This document shows, in pieces, positions 29,027 through 40,212 of a stretch of DNA of 64,000 nucleotides. A program made the position numbers and the translations under genes. The first letter of the stretch is position 1; every line of letters begins with the position of its first letter. The stretch covers positions 5,146,001-5,210,000 of the forward strand of contig NZ_CP104174.1 of assembly GCF_025200925.1 (NCBI RefSeq), in the 5' to 3' direction. The DNA is from Bradyrhizobium sp. CB1015 (GTDB lineage Bacteria; Pseudomonadota; Alphaproteobacteria; Rhizobiales; Xanthobacteraceae). The notes under the pieces are model-generated. The model ran no database searches, was not told the DNA's origin, and worked only from the letters and a program-made list of their open reading frames with translations.

Positions 29027-29138
29027 TCAGACGCGGGCATCTGACAGCGCCCGCTGCCGCAGCAGGCGGGCACAGAGCAGGCCCAGCACCACCATGATCG
29101 CTGCGCTTGCGAGCAATGTCGGCACCTTGCCGCCATGC
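29027..29138 (-). pseudogene. 3' remnant of an MFS transporter, duplicate of the gene at 33458-34669
   Basis: The frame encodes HGGKVPTLLASAAIMVVLGL and LCARLLRQRALSDARV before its stop. The complete transporter at 33458 ends with nearly the same residues (VCARLLKQRAPSDALA), and the DNA also matches, about four bases in five, up to 29138/33569, where similarity stops abruptly. Both copies have the same orientation. A GGGCGC...GCGCCC-TTTC hairpin just downstream (about 29000-29026) may be the old terminator. Confidence 0.8.
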
Positions 29139-29262
29139 AACTCGTCGCCGTGGCCTTTGGCCCGCGCCGGGAGGTTCAGGCGCTGAACCCCGCTGTCGTG
29201 GGCTAGGGGTTCTATATTGTCGCGGGGGCTTATGCAAAGCTCGGTCACGTTTGACCATCGAG

Positions 29263-29298
29263 AGAAAACGGCCTCGGCCGACAGCGACGAGGCCGCTC
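29263..29298 (-). terminator. Rho-independent terminator of the serine hydrolase gene
   Basis: On the minus strand GCGGCCTCG ... CGAGGCCG forms a GC-rich stem followed by TTTTCTC. It lies 14 bases after the stop of the beta-lactamase-family gene at 29312. Confidence 0.75.
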
Positions 29299-29311
29299 TC
29301 GCATCACGGTC

Positions 29312-30505
29312 CTAGCTTGCCAAGCGCTGCCTCAGGCTCTGGTAGAACGCCGTCTCGAAGTTCATATAGCCGATGAACGATGTCGGATCGCCGAAGGGCA
29401 GAATCTGGGTGGCCCAGAACCCGCCGACGTTGTTCTGCCGATCGATCCAGTAGAACAGGTTGGCAAGCCCGGCCCAGCCCAGCGCGCCGGCGGGACGTCC
29501 CGTCGGGGCTTCCTCGTCGTTGATCATGAAGCTCAGCGCCCAGGATTTGGATTGGCCCGGAAAGAATTCCGCGTCGTTGCACAGCGACGGGATGACACCC
29601 GTGATCGGCGTCACCTTCCTGTCGCCCAGATGGTTCTTTTCCGCCATCCGGACGGTTTCGGCTTTCAGCACGCGGCCGTGCTCGCCAGCCCCGTCATTCA
29701 GCCACATGCGGATGAAACGCATGTAGTCGCCGACCGTGCCGTACAGGCCGTGGCCGCCCATATGGACTTCGGGCTTTGCCGGAAGCTCGAAATCCATCGG
29801 CGTCAGCGACCCGTCGGCGTTTCGCGCGTGGATGCCGGCCAGTTTCTGGCGCATCGCGTCGGTCAGCTCGAAGGTCATGTCCTTGATCCCGAGCGGTTCG
29901 AAGATGCGCGTCTTGAAGACTTCACCGAGTCGCTTGCCCGTGATGGCCTCGACGATCTGGCCGCACCAGTCGAGATTTGTCCCATAGTCCCAGCGCTCGC
30001 CGGGATCGAACAGCAGCGGGGTCATCAGGCAGGCCTTGGTCGCGGTGATCACGCTGGGCTGCCCCTTTTCCTGGGCCAGTCGGTTATAGATGTGGTTGAT
30101 GAAATCGTAGCTGAGGCCCGCCGTGTGGGTCATCAGCATGCGCGTGGTAATATCGCGCTTCGGTGCACGCAGGATCGGCTCGCCCGCTGCATCGAAGCCC
30201 TCGATTACCTGCAGCTTTCCGATCTCGTTCGCGTAGCGCTTCGCGGGCGCATCGAGATCGAGCTTGCCCTCCTCGATGAGTTGCAGAACGGCCGTGCCGG
30301 TAATCGCCTTGGTCGTGGAGAAAATGGCAAAGACACTGTCGGTGGTCATGTCGGCCGGCTGATCGAGCCGGCGTTTGCCGGCCGCGCCTTCATAGATGTT
30401 GCGCCGGCGGTCCGTCACCATTGCGACAACGCCGGGCACGCGCGGCGTCGATGTGACGACGCCGTCGAGAACGGCATCTGCCGTCGCGCCAAAATTCTTG
30501 ATCAT
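29312..30505 (-). CDS. Beta-lactamase-family serine hydrolase (EstB-like esterase)
   Basis: A 397-residue serine hydrolase of the class C beta-lactamase/esterase fold. The SxxK nucleophile motif is in [18 protein letters not shown], and the YxN-type tyrosine is in [15 protein letters not shown]. No signal peptide is visible, so it acts in the cytoplasm, which favours esterase over beta-lactamase activity. I use ATG 30505 ([10 protein letters not shown]), with GGAAGGA about 7 bases upstream. It lies 56 bases after the Baeyer-Villiger monooxygenase gene on the same strand; an esterase would hydrolyse the ester or lactone that enzyme makes. Confidence 0.88.
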   Translation of the reverse strand: MIKNFGATADAVLDGVVTSTPRVPGVVAMVTDRRRNIYEGAAGKRRLDQPADMTTDSVFAIFSTTKAITGTAVLQLIEEGKLDLDAPAKRYANEIGKLQVIEGFDAAGEPILRAPKRDITTRMLMTHTAGLSYDFINHIYNRLAQEKGQPSVITATKACLMTPLLFDPGERWDYGTNLDWCGQIVEAITGKRLGEVFKTRIFEPLGIKDMTFELTDAMRQKLAGIHARNADGSLTPMDFELPAKPEVHMGGHGLYGTVGDYMRFIRMWLNDGAGEHGRVLKAETVRMAEKNHLGDRKVTPITGVIPSLCNDAEFFPGQSKSWALSFMINDEEAPTGRPAGALGWAGLANLFYWIDRQNNVGGFWATQILPFGDPTSFIGYMNFETAFYQSLRQRLAS

Positions 30506-30561
30506 GATCGTCCTTCCCGTGCTGGATTGATTGATGTGGTCGATGCTCGCATCGCGAGCGC

Positions 30562-32202
30562 TCATTGCATCGCGAAGCCCTCGTAACCGTTCACCGCGAC
30601 CTCGTCGCATTTCTGCCGATACGCGCCGACGCCGCCGCAGTACGACAGAACACGGCGCGGCTTGCCTTCGACGTTCGAGCCCAGGTACCAGGAATTGGTT
30701 TTCGCGATCAGCGTTGCGTTCGCGATCTCGTCGTGATGGGCCACCCAGCCGTCCTGGGCGTCCTTTGTCGGCTCGATCACCTTCAGGTCCTTGCTGCGCA
30801 TGTACTTGATGCAGTCATCTATCCATTCGACCTGCTGCTGCAGGCAGGTGGTCATGTTGCACAGCGCGGCCGACGGAGCGAGCGGAACGGCGGTCGTGAA
30901 CAGGTTGGGATAGCCGTGAACCTGCAGGCCCATCGTGGTGCGGATGTCCCTGCCCCAGTCCTCCCTCAGCGATCGGCCGCCCCGGCCCCTGATATCGATG
31001 CGCGTCAAGGCACCGGTGCCGGCGTCGAAGCCGGTTGCAAGGATAATGACATCCAGCTCATGGACCGTACCGTCAGCGGTCTGAATACCCGTGGGCGTCA
31101 CGCGATCGATCGGATTGCTCTTGACGCTGACGATCTCGACGTTGGGACGATGGAAGGCCTCGAGGAAGTTCTGCTCGAGCGGTACACGGTGCGTTCCGAA
31201 CCCATATTCGGCAGGAATCAACGCATCGCACAGTTTCGGATCCCCGAGCCGCTCGCGCATCTTCCCGCGCACGAATTCGGAGATCTCGGCATTGACCTCC
31301 GGGTCGAAGAACAGCTCGGCGAACGAGGATATCCAGAGCTTCAGCGAACCGTCATTCCAGCAAGCCTCGATCACCGCGCGGCGGCGCTCCGGCGTGAGGT
31401 CCGCCCAGGCGTGCTCGAAGTCGTATTCAAAGCCGGTGAAGGTGCGCGGCAGGCGTTCGGTGAGCGACTTGAACCTCGACTTGTAGTCCTCGACTTCCGC
31501 GGCTCCAAATTTCGGATTCTTCATCGGGATGATGTATTGCGGCGTGCGGATGAACACCTTGAGATGGCCGACATCGCCGGCGATCGTCTGGATGACCTGG
31601 ATGCCGGTCGCACCGTTGCCGATGACTCCGACGCGCTTGCCTGCGAGGTCGACAGGCTGCTTCGGCCAGCGCGCCGTATGGAACAACTGGCCCTTGAAAG
31701 TCTCCTGCCCCGGAAACGATACGTAGGGAGCCGACAGCATGCCGCAGCAGGTGACTAGAAACTGGGTGTCGATCACGTCGCCCCGGTCGGTCGTGACCAG
31801 CCAGCGCTGCGTGGCCTCGTTGAAATGCGCGCTCTTGACCGTCGTGCTGAACTGGATGTCCTTGCGCAGATCGAGACGGTCGGCGACGTAGTTCATCCAG
31901 CGTTCGATTTCGGGCTGGCCCGGAAATTTCTCGCTCCAGCTCCAACCCTTGTAGAGCTCCTCCGAGAAAAGATACTGGTAGATATAGGCCTCGGAGTCGA
32001 AGCGCGCGCCGGGATATCGATTCCAATACCAGGTGCCGCCGACGCCTGACGCGGCGTCGATCCCCCTGACGCTCAATCCCTGCTCGCGCAGACGATAGAG
32101 TTGATAGAGCCCGGCGACGCCGGCTCCGACAACCAGGGCATCGAACCTCGCGGTTCCATGCGAACCGTTGCTTCCATTGGATTTGGTCACGGCTTCCGCC
32201 AT
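30562..32202 (-). CDS. Baeyer-Villiger-type flavin monooxygenase
   Basis: A 546-residue FAD/NADPH monooxygenase inserting oxygen next to a ketone. The FAD Rossmann motif is GAGVAG (26-31), the Baeyer-Villiger fingerprint [12 protein letters not shown] is at 169-180 (FxGxxxHxxxWP), and the NADPH Rossmann motif is GNGATG (195-200). [17 protein letters not shown] near residue 55 is typical of cyclohexanone/phenylacetone monooxygenases. I chose ATG 32202 for its excellent GAGGAGG ribosome-binding site. A Ser/Gly/Asn-rich N-terminus precedes the fold. The divergent AraC gene is the likely regulator. The true substrate is unknown. Confidence 0.92.
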   Translation of the reverse strand: MAEAVTKSNGSNGSHGTARFDALVVGAGVAGLYQLYRLREQGLSVRGIDAASGVGGTWYWNRYPGARFDSEAYIYQYLFSEELYKGWSWSEKFPGQPEIERWMNYVADRLDLRKDIQFSTTVKSAHFNEATQRWLVTTDRGDVIDTQFLVTCCGMLSAPYVSFPGQETFKGQLFHTARWPKQPVDLAGKRVGVIGNGATGIQVIQTIAGDVGHLKVFIRTPQYIIPMKNPKFGAAEVEDYKSRFKSLTERLPRTFTGFEYDFEHAWADLTPERRRAVIEACWNDGSLKLWISSFAELFFDPEVNAEISEFVRGKMRERLGDPKLCDALIPAEYGFGTHRVPLEQNFLEAFHRPNVEIVSVKSNPIDRVTPTGIQTADGTVHELDVIILATGFDAGTGALTRIDIRGRGGRSLREDWGRDIRTTMGLQVHGYPNLFTTAVPLAPSAALCNMTTCLQQQVEWIDDCIKYMRSKDLKVIEPTKDAQDGWVAHHDEIANATLIAKTNSWYLGSNVEGKPRRVLSYCGGVGAYRQKCDEVAVNGYEGFAMQ

Positions 32203-32516
32203 TTTTTTCCTCCTCGGTGGTTTTTGGGTGCGCAAGCCCTTCCCCACCCGTCATGCGATCGGATGGTGGTGCAGTGCGTCATTGTTGATCCCATCAGTGC
32301 GGGACAGCGGAAAGCTATGAGTATTCCGGCGGCTGGAGCTTGAACAAATCTGACAATTCTTTGAACGAAGCCGCCCTCCCTTACCGGCACTGCAGTTCGG
32401 CAACGCGGCTCGCTTGGCAAATGGCAAAACCGGCTTATGCTCGTCTCCGCCGTTCGGCCAATGAGAAGCAGAAGCGGTCAACCGCGCCTTAGAATTCAGG
32501 GAAGGAGTCTCGGGCG
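32203..32516. other. Divergent promoter region between the monooxygenase and AraC genes
   Basis: This 314-base region separates two divergent starts and should contain the operator for the AraC protein. It is AT-richer than the flanks around 32336-32370 (TTGAACAAATCTGACAATTCTTTGAACG), where the TTGAAC motif recurs in direct orientation about 22 bases apart, a spacing compatible with AraC half-sites. No gene is apparent. Confidence 0.45.
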
Positions 32517-33404
32517 ATGGGCCAATTCATCACGGTCGAGGAACTGCCACGCTACGCTCCCGGCCAATTGATGCTGGACAGTTCCGCGGTGGGCAAGACT
32601 GACTTTCGGCTGCGCGTCTTCCGCTATGCGCCGTCCGACATCTGGGTGCCGCCGTCGGAGAATTTCCTGATCGTCGTCTATCGCGAAGGCACCACGTCGA
32701 TGAACCGCCGTGTGACCGGCGCCTGGAAGCAGGATCACGTCGGACGCGGCGTCACAACCCTGCTGACACGTGCGGAGCCTTCGAACTGGCGCTGGAGCAA
32801 TGACCTCGAAGTCAGCCATTTCTACATCTCGCCGAGCCTGATGACGAAGACCGCGAGCGAGGCATTCGACCGCGACTCAGAAGGCGTCGAACTCCACGAT
32901 CTGCTCAGGATCGAAGATCCGGTGCTGACCTGGATCGGCGACCGAATGGTGCAGGAAGTGTCCGAAGGCGGTCCGGGCGGCCGGCTCTGCTACGATGCGC
33001 TGGCACTTCAGGCGAGCGTGCACATCTTGCGAAAATATGCCTCGGTGGAATTCAAGCTGCCCTGTTCGCAGGGGCGCTTCAGGCCAGCGCATGCAAGGCT
33101 GATCGAGGACTATGTCGAACAGAACATCTCCAGCAACATCACGCTCGAGGAGCTAGCCAATATCTGCAACTGCTCGCCCGTGCAGTTCGCGCGCAAGTTC
33201 CAAGTGCACTATGGCATGCGGCCGCATGCCTATGTCCTGAGCCGCAAGGTGGAGCGCGCCTGCCAACATTTGCGCAAGGATCGGCTCGCCCTGAAAGAGA
33301 TTGCGCTCTTGAGCGGATTTTCCGATCAAAGCCATCTCAATCGGATTTTCCGCAGACACATGAACATCACGCCGGCCGAGTATCGCAAGAACTGCGTGAG
33401 CTAG
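32517..33404 (+). CDS. AraC-family transcriptional regulator
   Basis: A 295-residue regulator with an N-terminal sensing region (about 1-180, no recognised fold) and a C-terminal AraC double helix-turn-helix at about 195-293: ISSNITLEELANICNCSPVQFARKF and LKEIALLSGFSDQSHLNRIFRRH. The ATG follows GGAAGGAG with good spacing. It is divergent from the monooxygenase-esterase operon and probably activates it in response to the substrate. Confidence 0.92.
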   Translation: MGQFITVEELPRYAPGQLMLDSSAVGKTDFRLRVFRYAPSDIWVPPSENFLIVVYREGTTSMNRRVTGAWKQDHVGRGVTTLLTRAEPSNWRWSNDLEVSHFYISPSLMTKTASEAFDRDSEGVELHDLLRIEDPVLTWIGDRMVQEVSEGGPGGRLCYDALALQASVHILRKYASVEFKLPCSQGRFRPAHARLIEDYVEQNISSNITLEELANICNCSPVQFARKFQVHYGMRPHAYVLSRKVERACQHLRKDRLALKEIALLSGFSDQSHLNRIFRRHMNITPAEYRKNCVS

Positions 33405-33457
33405 CCTCCTCCACCCAGTCCAGCGATCCAACCGGACATGCATCGTGTCGCCACCTG

Positions 33458-34669
33458 TCAGGCCAGCGCATCGGACGGTGCACGCTGCTTGAGCAGCCGC
33501 GCGCAGACGAGGCCCAGCACCACCATGATCGCGGCGCTTGCGAGCAATGTCGGCACCTTGCCGCCATGCTGCAGTCCGAAGCCGTAGGCGAGCGGCCCCA
33601 CCGTCTGCCCCATGAAGAAGAAGAACGAATGCAGCGACATCGCGGTCGCCCGCGCCCCGATCGACAGCTCGCTGGCGAACACCTGCAGACAACCATGGAT
33701 CATGTAGAAGCCCCAGCCCATCGCCAGCATGCTGGCAAATTGCAGCTGCCAGCCGGGACCGAAAGCGAGCGCGCCGAGCTGCAACGCCACGAGGCACGCG
33801 CCCGCGATCATCATGCCCTTGACGCCGAGCCGCGGCAGCATGCGCGAGACGGTGAGCGTGTAGAGCAACCCGCCGACCGCAAATCCAGCGATCACGATGC
33901 CCGCGATCGACAGCGATTTCTCGCCGAGATCGAACAGGAACGCGGCGATGAAGGGAAACAGGCCGAACACGCAGCAACCTTCGACGAACACGGCCGAATA
34001 GCTGTAGCGCGTGTTCGGATTGGAGAAGATCGTGCGATAGCCCTGCCGCAACGTCCTGAAATCCGTCTTCGGCGGTGCTGTCAGCGCAGCCCCGCGAAAC
34101 CCCGCCGCAACGGCCGCGGCCGCGATCAGCCCAAGCGCGCCGAGGATCACGAGCACGCCGCGCCAGCCGATGAAATCGCCGATGATTCCGCTGGCGGATG
34201 AGCCGAGCAGATTGCCGGTCATCGAGCCCGCCATCGTGCGCCCGATCGCAACCTGCCGCTTGGCCGGCGCAACGAGATCGGCGGTGAGGCCAAGCGCGAC
34301 CGGAAACACGCCGCCCGCGGCGATGCCGGCCAGGATGCGGCTTGCGAACAGGCCCGAGAAGGAGGTGGCAAGCGCGCCGAGGATGCAGGCGACGCCGAGC
34401 AGCGCCAGGCACGCCGTCATCAATCGCGCCTTGCCGAACAGATCGGCGGCAGCTCCAATCGCCGGCTGAACCAGCGCGTAGATCAGGGCGAAACCGGCCG
34501 CGATGCTCGCCGCCGTCGTGATGCTGATGGCGAAATCATCCGCGACATGCGGCAGGACGGGATCGAGCGCGCGCGTCGACAGCGCGGCCGAGAAGCCGGC
34601 GAGCGCAATGATGTTGATCGCAGGCGGAAATTTCTGGTCGGACGACGGCCTGTTCACAGGCTGGTGCAT
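33458..34669 (-). CDS. Major facilitator superfamily transporter
   Basis: A 403-residue, twelve-helix MFS protein. The loop 2-3 signature is seen as GAAADLFGKARLMTACL, with a matching repeat in the second half (GGLLYTLTVSRMLPRLG). It resembles the DHA1 drug-efflux/arabinose-efflux group; the substrate is unknown. Its ATG overlaps the kdsA stop by one base (TGATG), so it is coupled to kdsA. Its last 110 bases are duplicated at 29027-29138. Confidence 0.9.
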   Translation of the reverse strand: MHQPVNRPSSDQKFPPAINIIALAGFSAALSTRALDPVLPHVADDFAISITTAASIAAGFALIYALVQPAIGAAADLFGKARLMTACLALLGVACILGALATSFSGLFASRILAGIAAGGVFPVALGLTADLVAPAKRQVAIGRTMAGSMTGNLLGSSASGIIGDFIGWRGVLVILGALGLIAAAAVAAGFRGAALTAPPKTDFRTLRQGYRTIFSNPNTRYSYSAVFVEGCCVFGLFPFIAAFLFDLGEKSLSIAGIVIAGFAVGGLLYTLTVSRMLPRLGVKGMMIAGACLVALQLGALAFGPGWQLQFASMLAMGWGFYMIHGCLQVFASELSIGARATAMSLHSFFFFMGQTVGPLAYGFGLQHGGKVPTLLASAAIMVVLGLVCARLLKQRAPSDALA

Positions 34670-35532
34670 CAGCGCGTGGTGCTCTTTGACGTATTCTTAG
34701 CCAGTGCGTCGAACGCCATCAGCCGGGCGATAAGCCCCTCGAACTCGCGCAGTGGCACCATGTTGGGGCCGTCGGAAGGCGCGCGATCGGGATCGGGATG
34801 GGTCTCGATGAAGACGCCGGCAACGCCGACTGCGACAGCCGCGCGCGCCAGCACCGGCACGAATTCGCGCTCGCCGCCCGAGGACGTGCCCTTCCCGCCC
34901 GGCTGCTGCACCGAATGGGTGGCGTCGAAGATGACGGGCGCGCCGGTGGTGCGCGCCAGGATCGGCAGCGCGCGCATGTCCGAGACGAGCGTGTTGTAGC
35001 CGAACGAGGCGCCGCGCTCGGTGACGAGCACGTTCGGATTGTCCGCGCTCGTGATCTTGGTCACGACGTTGGCCATGTCCCAGGGCGCCAGAAACTGGCC
35101 CTTCTTGACGTTGACGACCTTGCCGGTCGCAGCCGCCGCCAGCAGCAGATCGGTCTGCCGGCACAGGAAGGCCGGGATTTGCAGGATGTCCACCGCCTGC
35201 GCCACCTCGGCGCATTGGGTGGCCTCGTGCACGTCCGTCAGCACCGGCAGGCCGAGCGAAGATCGGATCTCGGCGAAAATCGGCAGCGACTGGGCAAGGC
35301 CCAGCCCGCGCGCCGCCGCCGCGCTGGTGCGGTTGGCCTTGTCGAACGAGGTCTTGTAGACGAGGCCGATGTTAAGCCGCGCCGCGATCTCCTTCAGCGC
35401 GGAGGCCACCTCCAGCGCATGCTGGCGGCTCTCGAGCTGGCAGGGTCCCGCAATGACCGAGATCGGCAGATCATTGCCGAATTTGACTTTGCCGATGGTG
35501 ACGACCGGCGCCGCTGACGTCGAAGAGCTCAA
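34669..35532 (-). CDS. kdsA: 3-deoxy-D-manno-octulosonate 8-phosphate (KDO8P) synthase
   Basis: A 287-residue enzyme condensing arabinose 5-phosphate with phosphoenolpyruvate for the lipopolysaccharide core. Motifs: [16 protein letters not shown], the [11 protein letters not shown] loop, [24 protein letters not shown] and [12 protein letters not shown] take TTG 35532 as start since GAGGG lies 7 bases before it and the product then matches the family length; an upstream ATG would add about 19 atypical residues. It is coupled to the downstream MFS gene. Confidence 0.95.
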   Translation of the reverse strand: MSSSTSAAPVVTIGKVKFGNDLPISVIAGPCQLESRQHALEVASALKEIAARLNIGLVYKTSFDKANRTSAAAARGLGLAQSLPIFAEIRSSLGLPVLTDVHEATQCAEVAQAVDILQIPAFLCRQTDLLLAAAATGKVVNVKKGQFLAPWDMANVVTKITSADNPNVLVTERGASFGYNTLVSDMRALPILARTTGAPVIFDATHSVQQPGGKGTSSGGEREFVPVLARAAVAVGVAGVFIETHPDPDRAPSDGPNMVPLREFEGLIARLMAFDALAKNTSKSTTR

Positions 35533-35649
35533 GGCAAATCCCTCGTTTCGGCGCGACCATAGCCGCCATGAGGGTCGGATCAACCCCATTCGCCCGGGAG
35601 CGTTCGAATATCAGGGTTGCGCCAGGGTTACCTGCCCGCCCGCCGCCCG

Positions 35650-35976
35650 CTACTTCACCGCCGAGAAGGCGGTCGGCGCCAGGATCTGGCTGACGATGTT
35701 GGCAACGATCTGGCCGTCGGCTTCGCTCTCGGCGCGCGCCTTCATCCAGTCCGGATCGGTCATGAACGCGCCCCACTTCGTCTCGCGCTCGGCAAGCGAG
35801 TCCCAGGCGAGGAAATAGGTCAGCTCCTGGTTGGATTCGCCGATCAGGGTGGTGAAGAACCCGGCCTGCTTGATACCGTGCTTCTCCCAGATCTTGAGCG
35901 TGGCGGTCTCGAACCGCTTGAGCAAGGCCGGCAGGCGGCCTGGCACGCAACGATACTGGCGCATTTCGTAGATCAT
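35650..35976 (-). CDS. NIPSNAP-family protein
   Basis: A 108-residue protein with the ferredoxin-like dimeric alpha/beta-barrel pattern: MIYEMRQYRCVPGRLPALLKRFE, AGFFTTLIGESNQELTYFLAWDSLAERETKWGAFMTDPDW. NIPSNAP proteins are small, of uncertain function, and often accompany oxidative metabolism genes. It stands alone between kdsA and the TPR gene. Confidence 0.88.
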   Translation of the reverse strand: MIYEMRQYRCVPGRLPALLKRFETATLKIWEKHGIKQAGFFTTLIGESNQELTYFLAWDSLAERETKWGAFMTDPDWMKARAESEADGQIVANIVSQILAPTAFSAVK

Positions 35977-36190
35977 TCATGCTCCTCCCTGACAGGAGCG
36001 GCGGTTATACCCGCTGGCCACAACTCTGTCTTGAGCCTCACCCGGGGGCCCCTCATGGCGTTTGGCGCATGGCTCGATAGCGCGGGGCCGGCGCTCTTGA
36101 TAATGTGCAGGCTCGGACCGGGGGTATCAGCCGCCGACGGTCCGAGAGCAATCGGCGAAACGACCGAAGCGATCAAAGGGGGCGAAGGCA

Positions 36191-37849
36191 ATGACCTATT
36201 TTGATCTCGGACCCTACAGCCGCAAAATCACCACGACTTCGCCTGATGCGCAGCTCTGGTTCGACCGAGGGCTCAACTGGGTGTTCGGATTCAACCACGG
36301 CGAGGCGATCAAATGTTTTCGCAAGGCGCTCGAGTTCGATAGCAGCTGCGCCATGGCGCATTGGGGCATCGGCTACGCCGCGGGTCCCAACTACAACCTG
36401 CCCTGGGTCCGCTACGACGCGCAAGGCCGTCAATTGGCGCTCGCGACGTCATACGATGCGACGCAGGACGCGCTCGCGCAGGCGGATAAGGCCAGCCCGG
36501 TCGAGCAAGCGCTGATCCGCGCCTTGTCGGCGCGCTATCCGCAGCGCGAAGCGATCGAGGACATGGCCCCGTGGGACAAGGCCTTCACGCGAGAGATGCG
36601 AAAGGTCTTCGCCACGTATCCCGACGATCTCGAGGTCCGAGCCATCTTTGCCGAATCGATCATGAACGAGACGCCGTGGCTGATGTGGGACCTCGAGTCT
36701 GGAGAACCCACCAAGGGCGCCGGCACCGAGGAATGCAGGGCCGTGCTCGAACAAGCTTTCGATCGATGGCCGGCTGCGTGGAATCATCCGGGGCTGCTTC
36801 ATCTCTACGTCCACCTCATGGAGATGTCGCCCTTCCCGCAACGGGCGATGCGGGCTGGCGACCGGCTGCGCGGGATCGCCCCCGAGTGCGGCCATCTGAT
36901 CCACATGCCGACGCATCTAGACGTGCTGTGCGGGCAGTACAACGACGTCCTGCTCTACAATCAGAAGGCTCTGGCGACCGACCGCAGGTTCCTCGCTTAT
37001 TCGGACGATCCGGGTGTCTACCTGGTCTATGTCATCCACAACTTCCACTTCGCCATCTACGGCGCGATGTTCCTGGGTCAATACGCCCCCGCGATCGCAG
37101 CGGCCGAGGAACTCATTGCCACCGTGCCCGAGCCGGTGCTGCGCATTCAATCGCCCCCCATGGCGGACTTCCTGGAAGGCTATTTGACGATGAAGCAGCA
37201 TGTTCTCGTGCGTTTCGGCAAATGGCACGACATCATTGCTCAACAGCTGCCGGAGGATCGGCAGCTATACTGCTCGGTGACGGCGATGATCCACTACGCC
37301 AAGGCGGTGGCTCATTCGGCGCTTGGCCATGTCACTGAGGCCGAAACCGAGAAAGCGTTGTTCGCACAGGCGAAGACGCGCGTGCCGGAGAGCCGGCTCG
37401 TGCACAACAACAAGGTCGTCGCCCTGCTCGGCGTGGCCGAAGCCATGTTGAATGGCGAACTGGAATATCGCAAAGCCAACTACGACTTTGCGTTCGCTGA
37501 GCTGCGCAGATCCGTCGCGCTCAGCGACGCCCTGCCCTATGATGAGCCGTGGGGATGGATGCAGCCACCGCGTCACGCGCTCGGCGCTCTGCTGCTGGAG
37601 CAGGGACGAATCGAGGAAGCCGAGGCGGTGTACCGTTCCGATCTCGGCCTCGACGGAAAGCTGAGCCGGGCCTGCCAGCATCCCGATAATCTGTGGTCGC
37701 TTCACGGCTTGCACGAATGTCTCATGCGGCGTGGCGACAATGCCGAGAGGCCGCTGATCAAGCAGCGACTTGACCTCGCCCAGTCGCGGGCGGAGGTGCC
37801 GATCAAGGCATCCTGCTTCTGCCGCAGGATGGACATCGCGGCGGCGTAG
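36191..37849 (+). CDS. Tetratricopeptide-repeat protein with conserved His clusters
   Basis: A 552-residue soluble protein without signal or membrane segments. Helical TPR-like pairs run throughout: FNHGEAIKCFRKALEFDSSC near the N-terminus, YAPAIAAAEELI in the middle, LLLEQGRIEEAEAVYRSDLG near the C-terminus. Between 195 and 290 there are closely spaced histidines (NHPGLLHLYVHLMEMSPFP, CGHLIHMPTHLDVLCGQY, IHNFHFAIY) that could bind a metal or belong to a catalytic pocket. I know of similar unnamed TPR proteins but no assigned function. It stands alone, divergent from the NIPSNAP gene. Confidence 0.85.
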   Translation: MTYFDLGPYSRKITTTSPDAQLWFDRGLNWVFGFNHGEAIKCFRKALEFDSSCAMAHWGIGYAAGPNYNLPWVRYDAQGRQLALATSYDATQDALAQADKASPVEQALIRALSARYPQREAIEDMAPWDKAFTREMRKVFATYPDDLEVRAIFAESIMNETPWLMWDLESGEPTKGAGTEECRAVLEQAFDRWPAAWNHPGLLHLYVHLMEMSPFPQRAMRAGDRLRGIAPECGHLIHMPTHLDVLCGQYNDVLLYNQKALATDRRFLAYSDDPGVYLVYVIHNFHFAIYGAMFLGQYAPAIAAAEELIATVPEPVLRIQSPPMADFLEGYLTMKQHVLVRFGKWHDIIAQQLPEDRQLYCSVTAMIHYAKAVAHSALGHVTEAETEKALFAQAKTRVPESRLVHNNKVVALLGVAEAMLNGELEYRKANYDFAFAELRRSVALSDALPYDEPWGWMQPPRHALGALLLEQGRIEEAEAVYRSDLGLDGKLSRACQHPDNLWSLHGLHECLMRRGDNAERPLIKQRLDLAQSRAEVPIKASCFCRRMDIAAA

Positions 37850-37891
37850 CCGGACGTGCGAGCAAGACTTCGTCAGGTAAGACCGAGCCGG

Positions 37892-39535
<1,644 letters not shown>

Positions 39536-39689
39536 CTAATCCCTCGAATTCGATTCGCCAAAGCGATTCGTATTCCGCCCCAAAGATTTTGCGGGCCTGT
39601 GGGTGATCCAGAACTAAGAGTGGTGACAGTGCCTTGATGGGGATTGTTGATGCAGGACGGTAGCCATCGCCCTGCATGGCCCCCCTGCT

Positions 39690-40073
39690 TTATTGCGAGC
39701 GTGGCACCTGAGGACCGGTCGGAGCCGGTGCCTGCTGCTGCTCGTCGGCCTTCTTGAGCGAATCCAGGATACCGCCCGAGGTCGGCGGCGCGATCGGCAA
39801 TCCGCCGGCCGGCTGGGTCTGCGCGGGCTGGCCGATGATCGACGACGGCTTGCGGTCGTAACCGGCATACCAGGACAGGAACAGGCTGGTGAGGAAGAAG
39901 CCGACGGCCAGGATCGCCGTGGTCCGCGTCAGCAGGTTCGCCGTGCCGCGGCTCGACATGAAGCCCGCGCCGCCGCCCATGCCGAGGCCGCCGCCTTCCG
40001 ACTTCTGGAGCAGGACGGCACCGATCATGACGGCGACGATCATGAGGTGGATGACGATTACAACGGTCTGCAT
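39690..40073 (-). CDS. secG: Preprotein translocase subunit SecG
   Basis: A 127-residue SecG: first membrane helix at about 2-22 (TVVIVIHLMIVAVMIGAVLLQ), the conserved cytoplasmic loop KSEGGGLGMGGGAGFMSSRGTANLLTRTT (split in two here by the helices), and a second helix (ILAVGFFLTSLFLSW). A Pro/Gln-rich tail follows, as in other alphaproteobacteria. It supports SecYE-driven export. Order tpiA-secG-pyrG is typical of the class. Confidence 0.95.
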   Translation of the reverse strand: MQTVVIVIHLMIVAVMIGAVLLQKSEGGGLGMGGGAGFMSSRGTANLLTRTTAILAVGFFLTSLFLSWYAGYDRKPSSIIGQPAQTQPAGGLPIAPPTSGGILDSLKKADEQQQAPAPTGPQVPRSQ

Positions 40074-40212
40074 GATATCCTTCCGTCACAAGCGGGCGGC
40101 GCCTGACGGCGGCCGATCGCGCTTCGCGGGTTTTCCTGAAGTTGCGCGGTGTTACACGATCGGAGGTGGCAATGCCACCCCCGATCGGGCCCGGACCCGC
40201 GGTTCGGGTTAG

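Noticed and set aside
40158..40188. Inverted repeat as a possible tRNA or terminator near secG
   Set aside because: No tRNA arms or T-loop are present and there is no T-run; it is a plain inverted repeat after tpiA.
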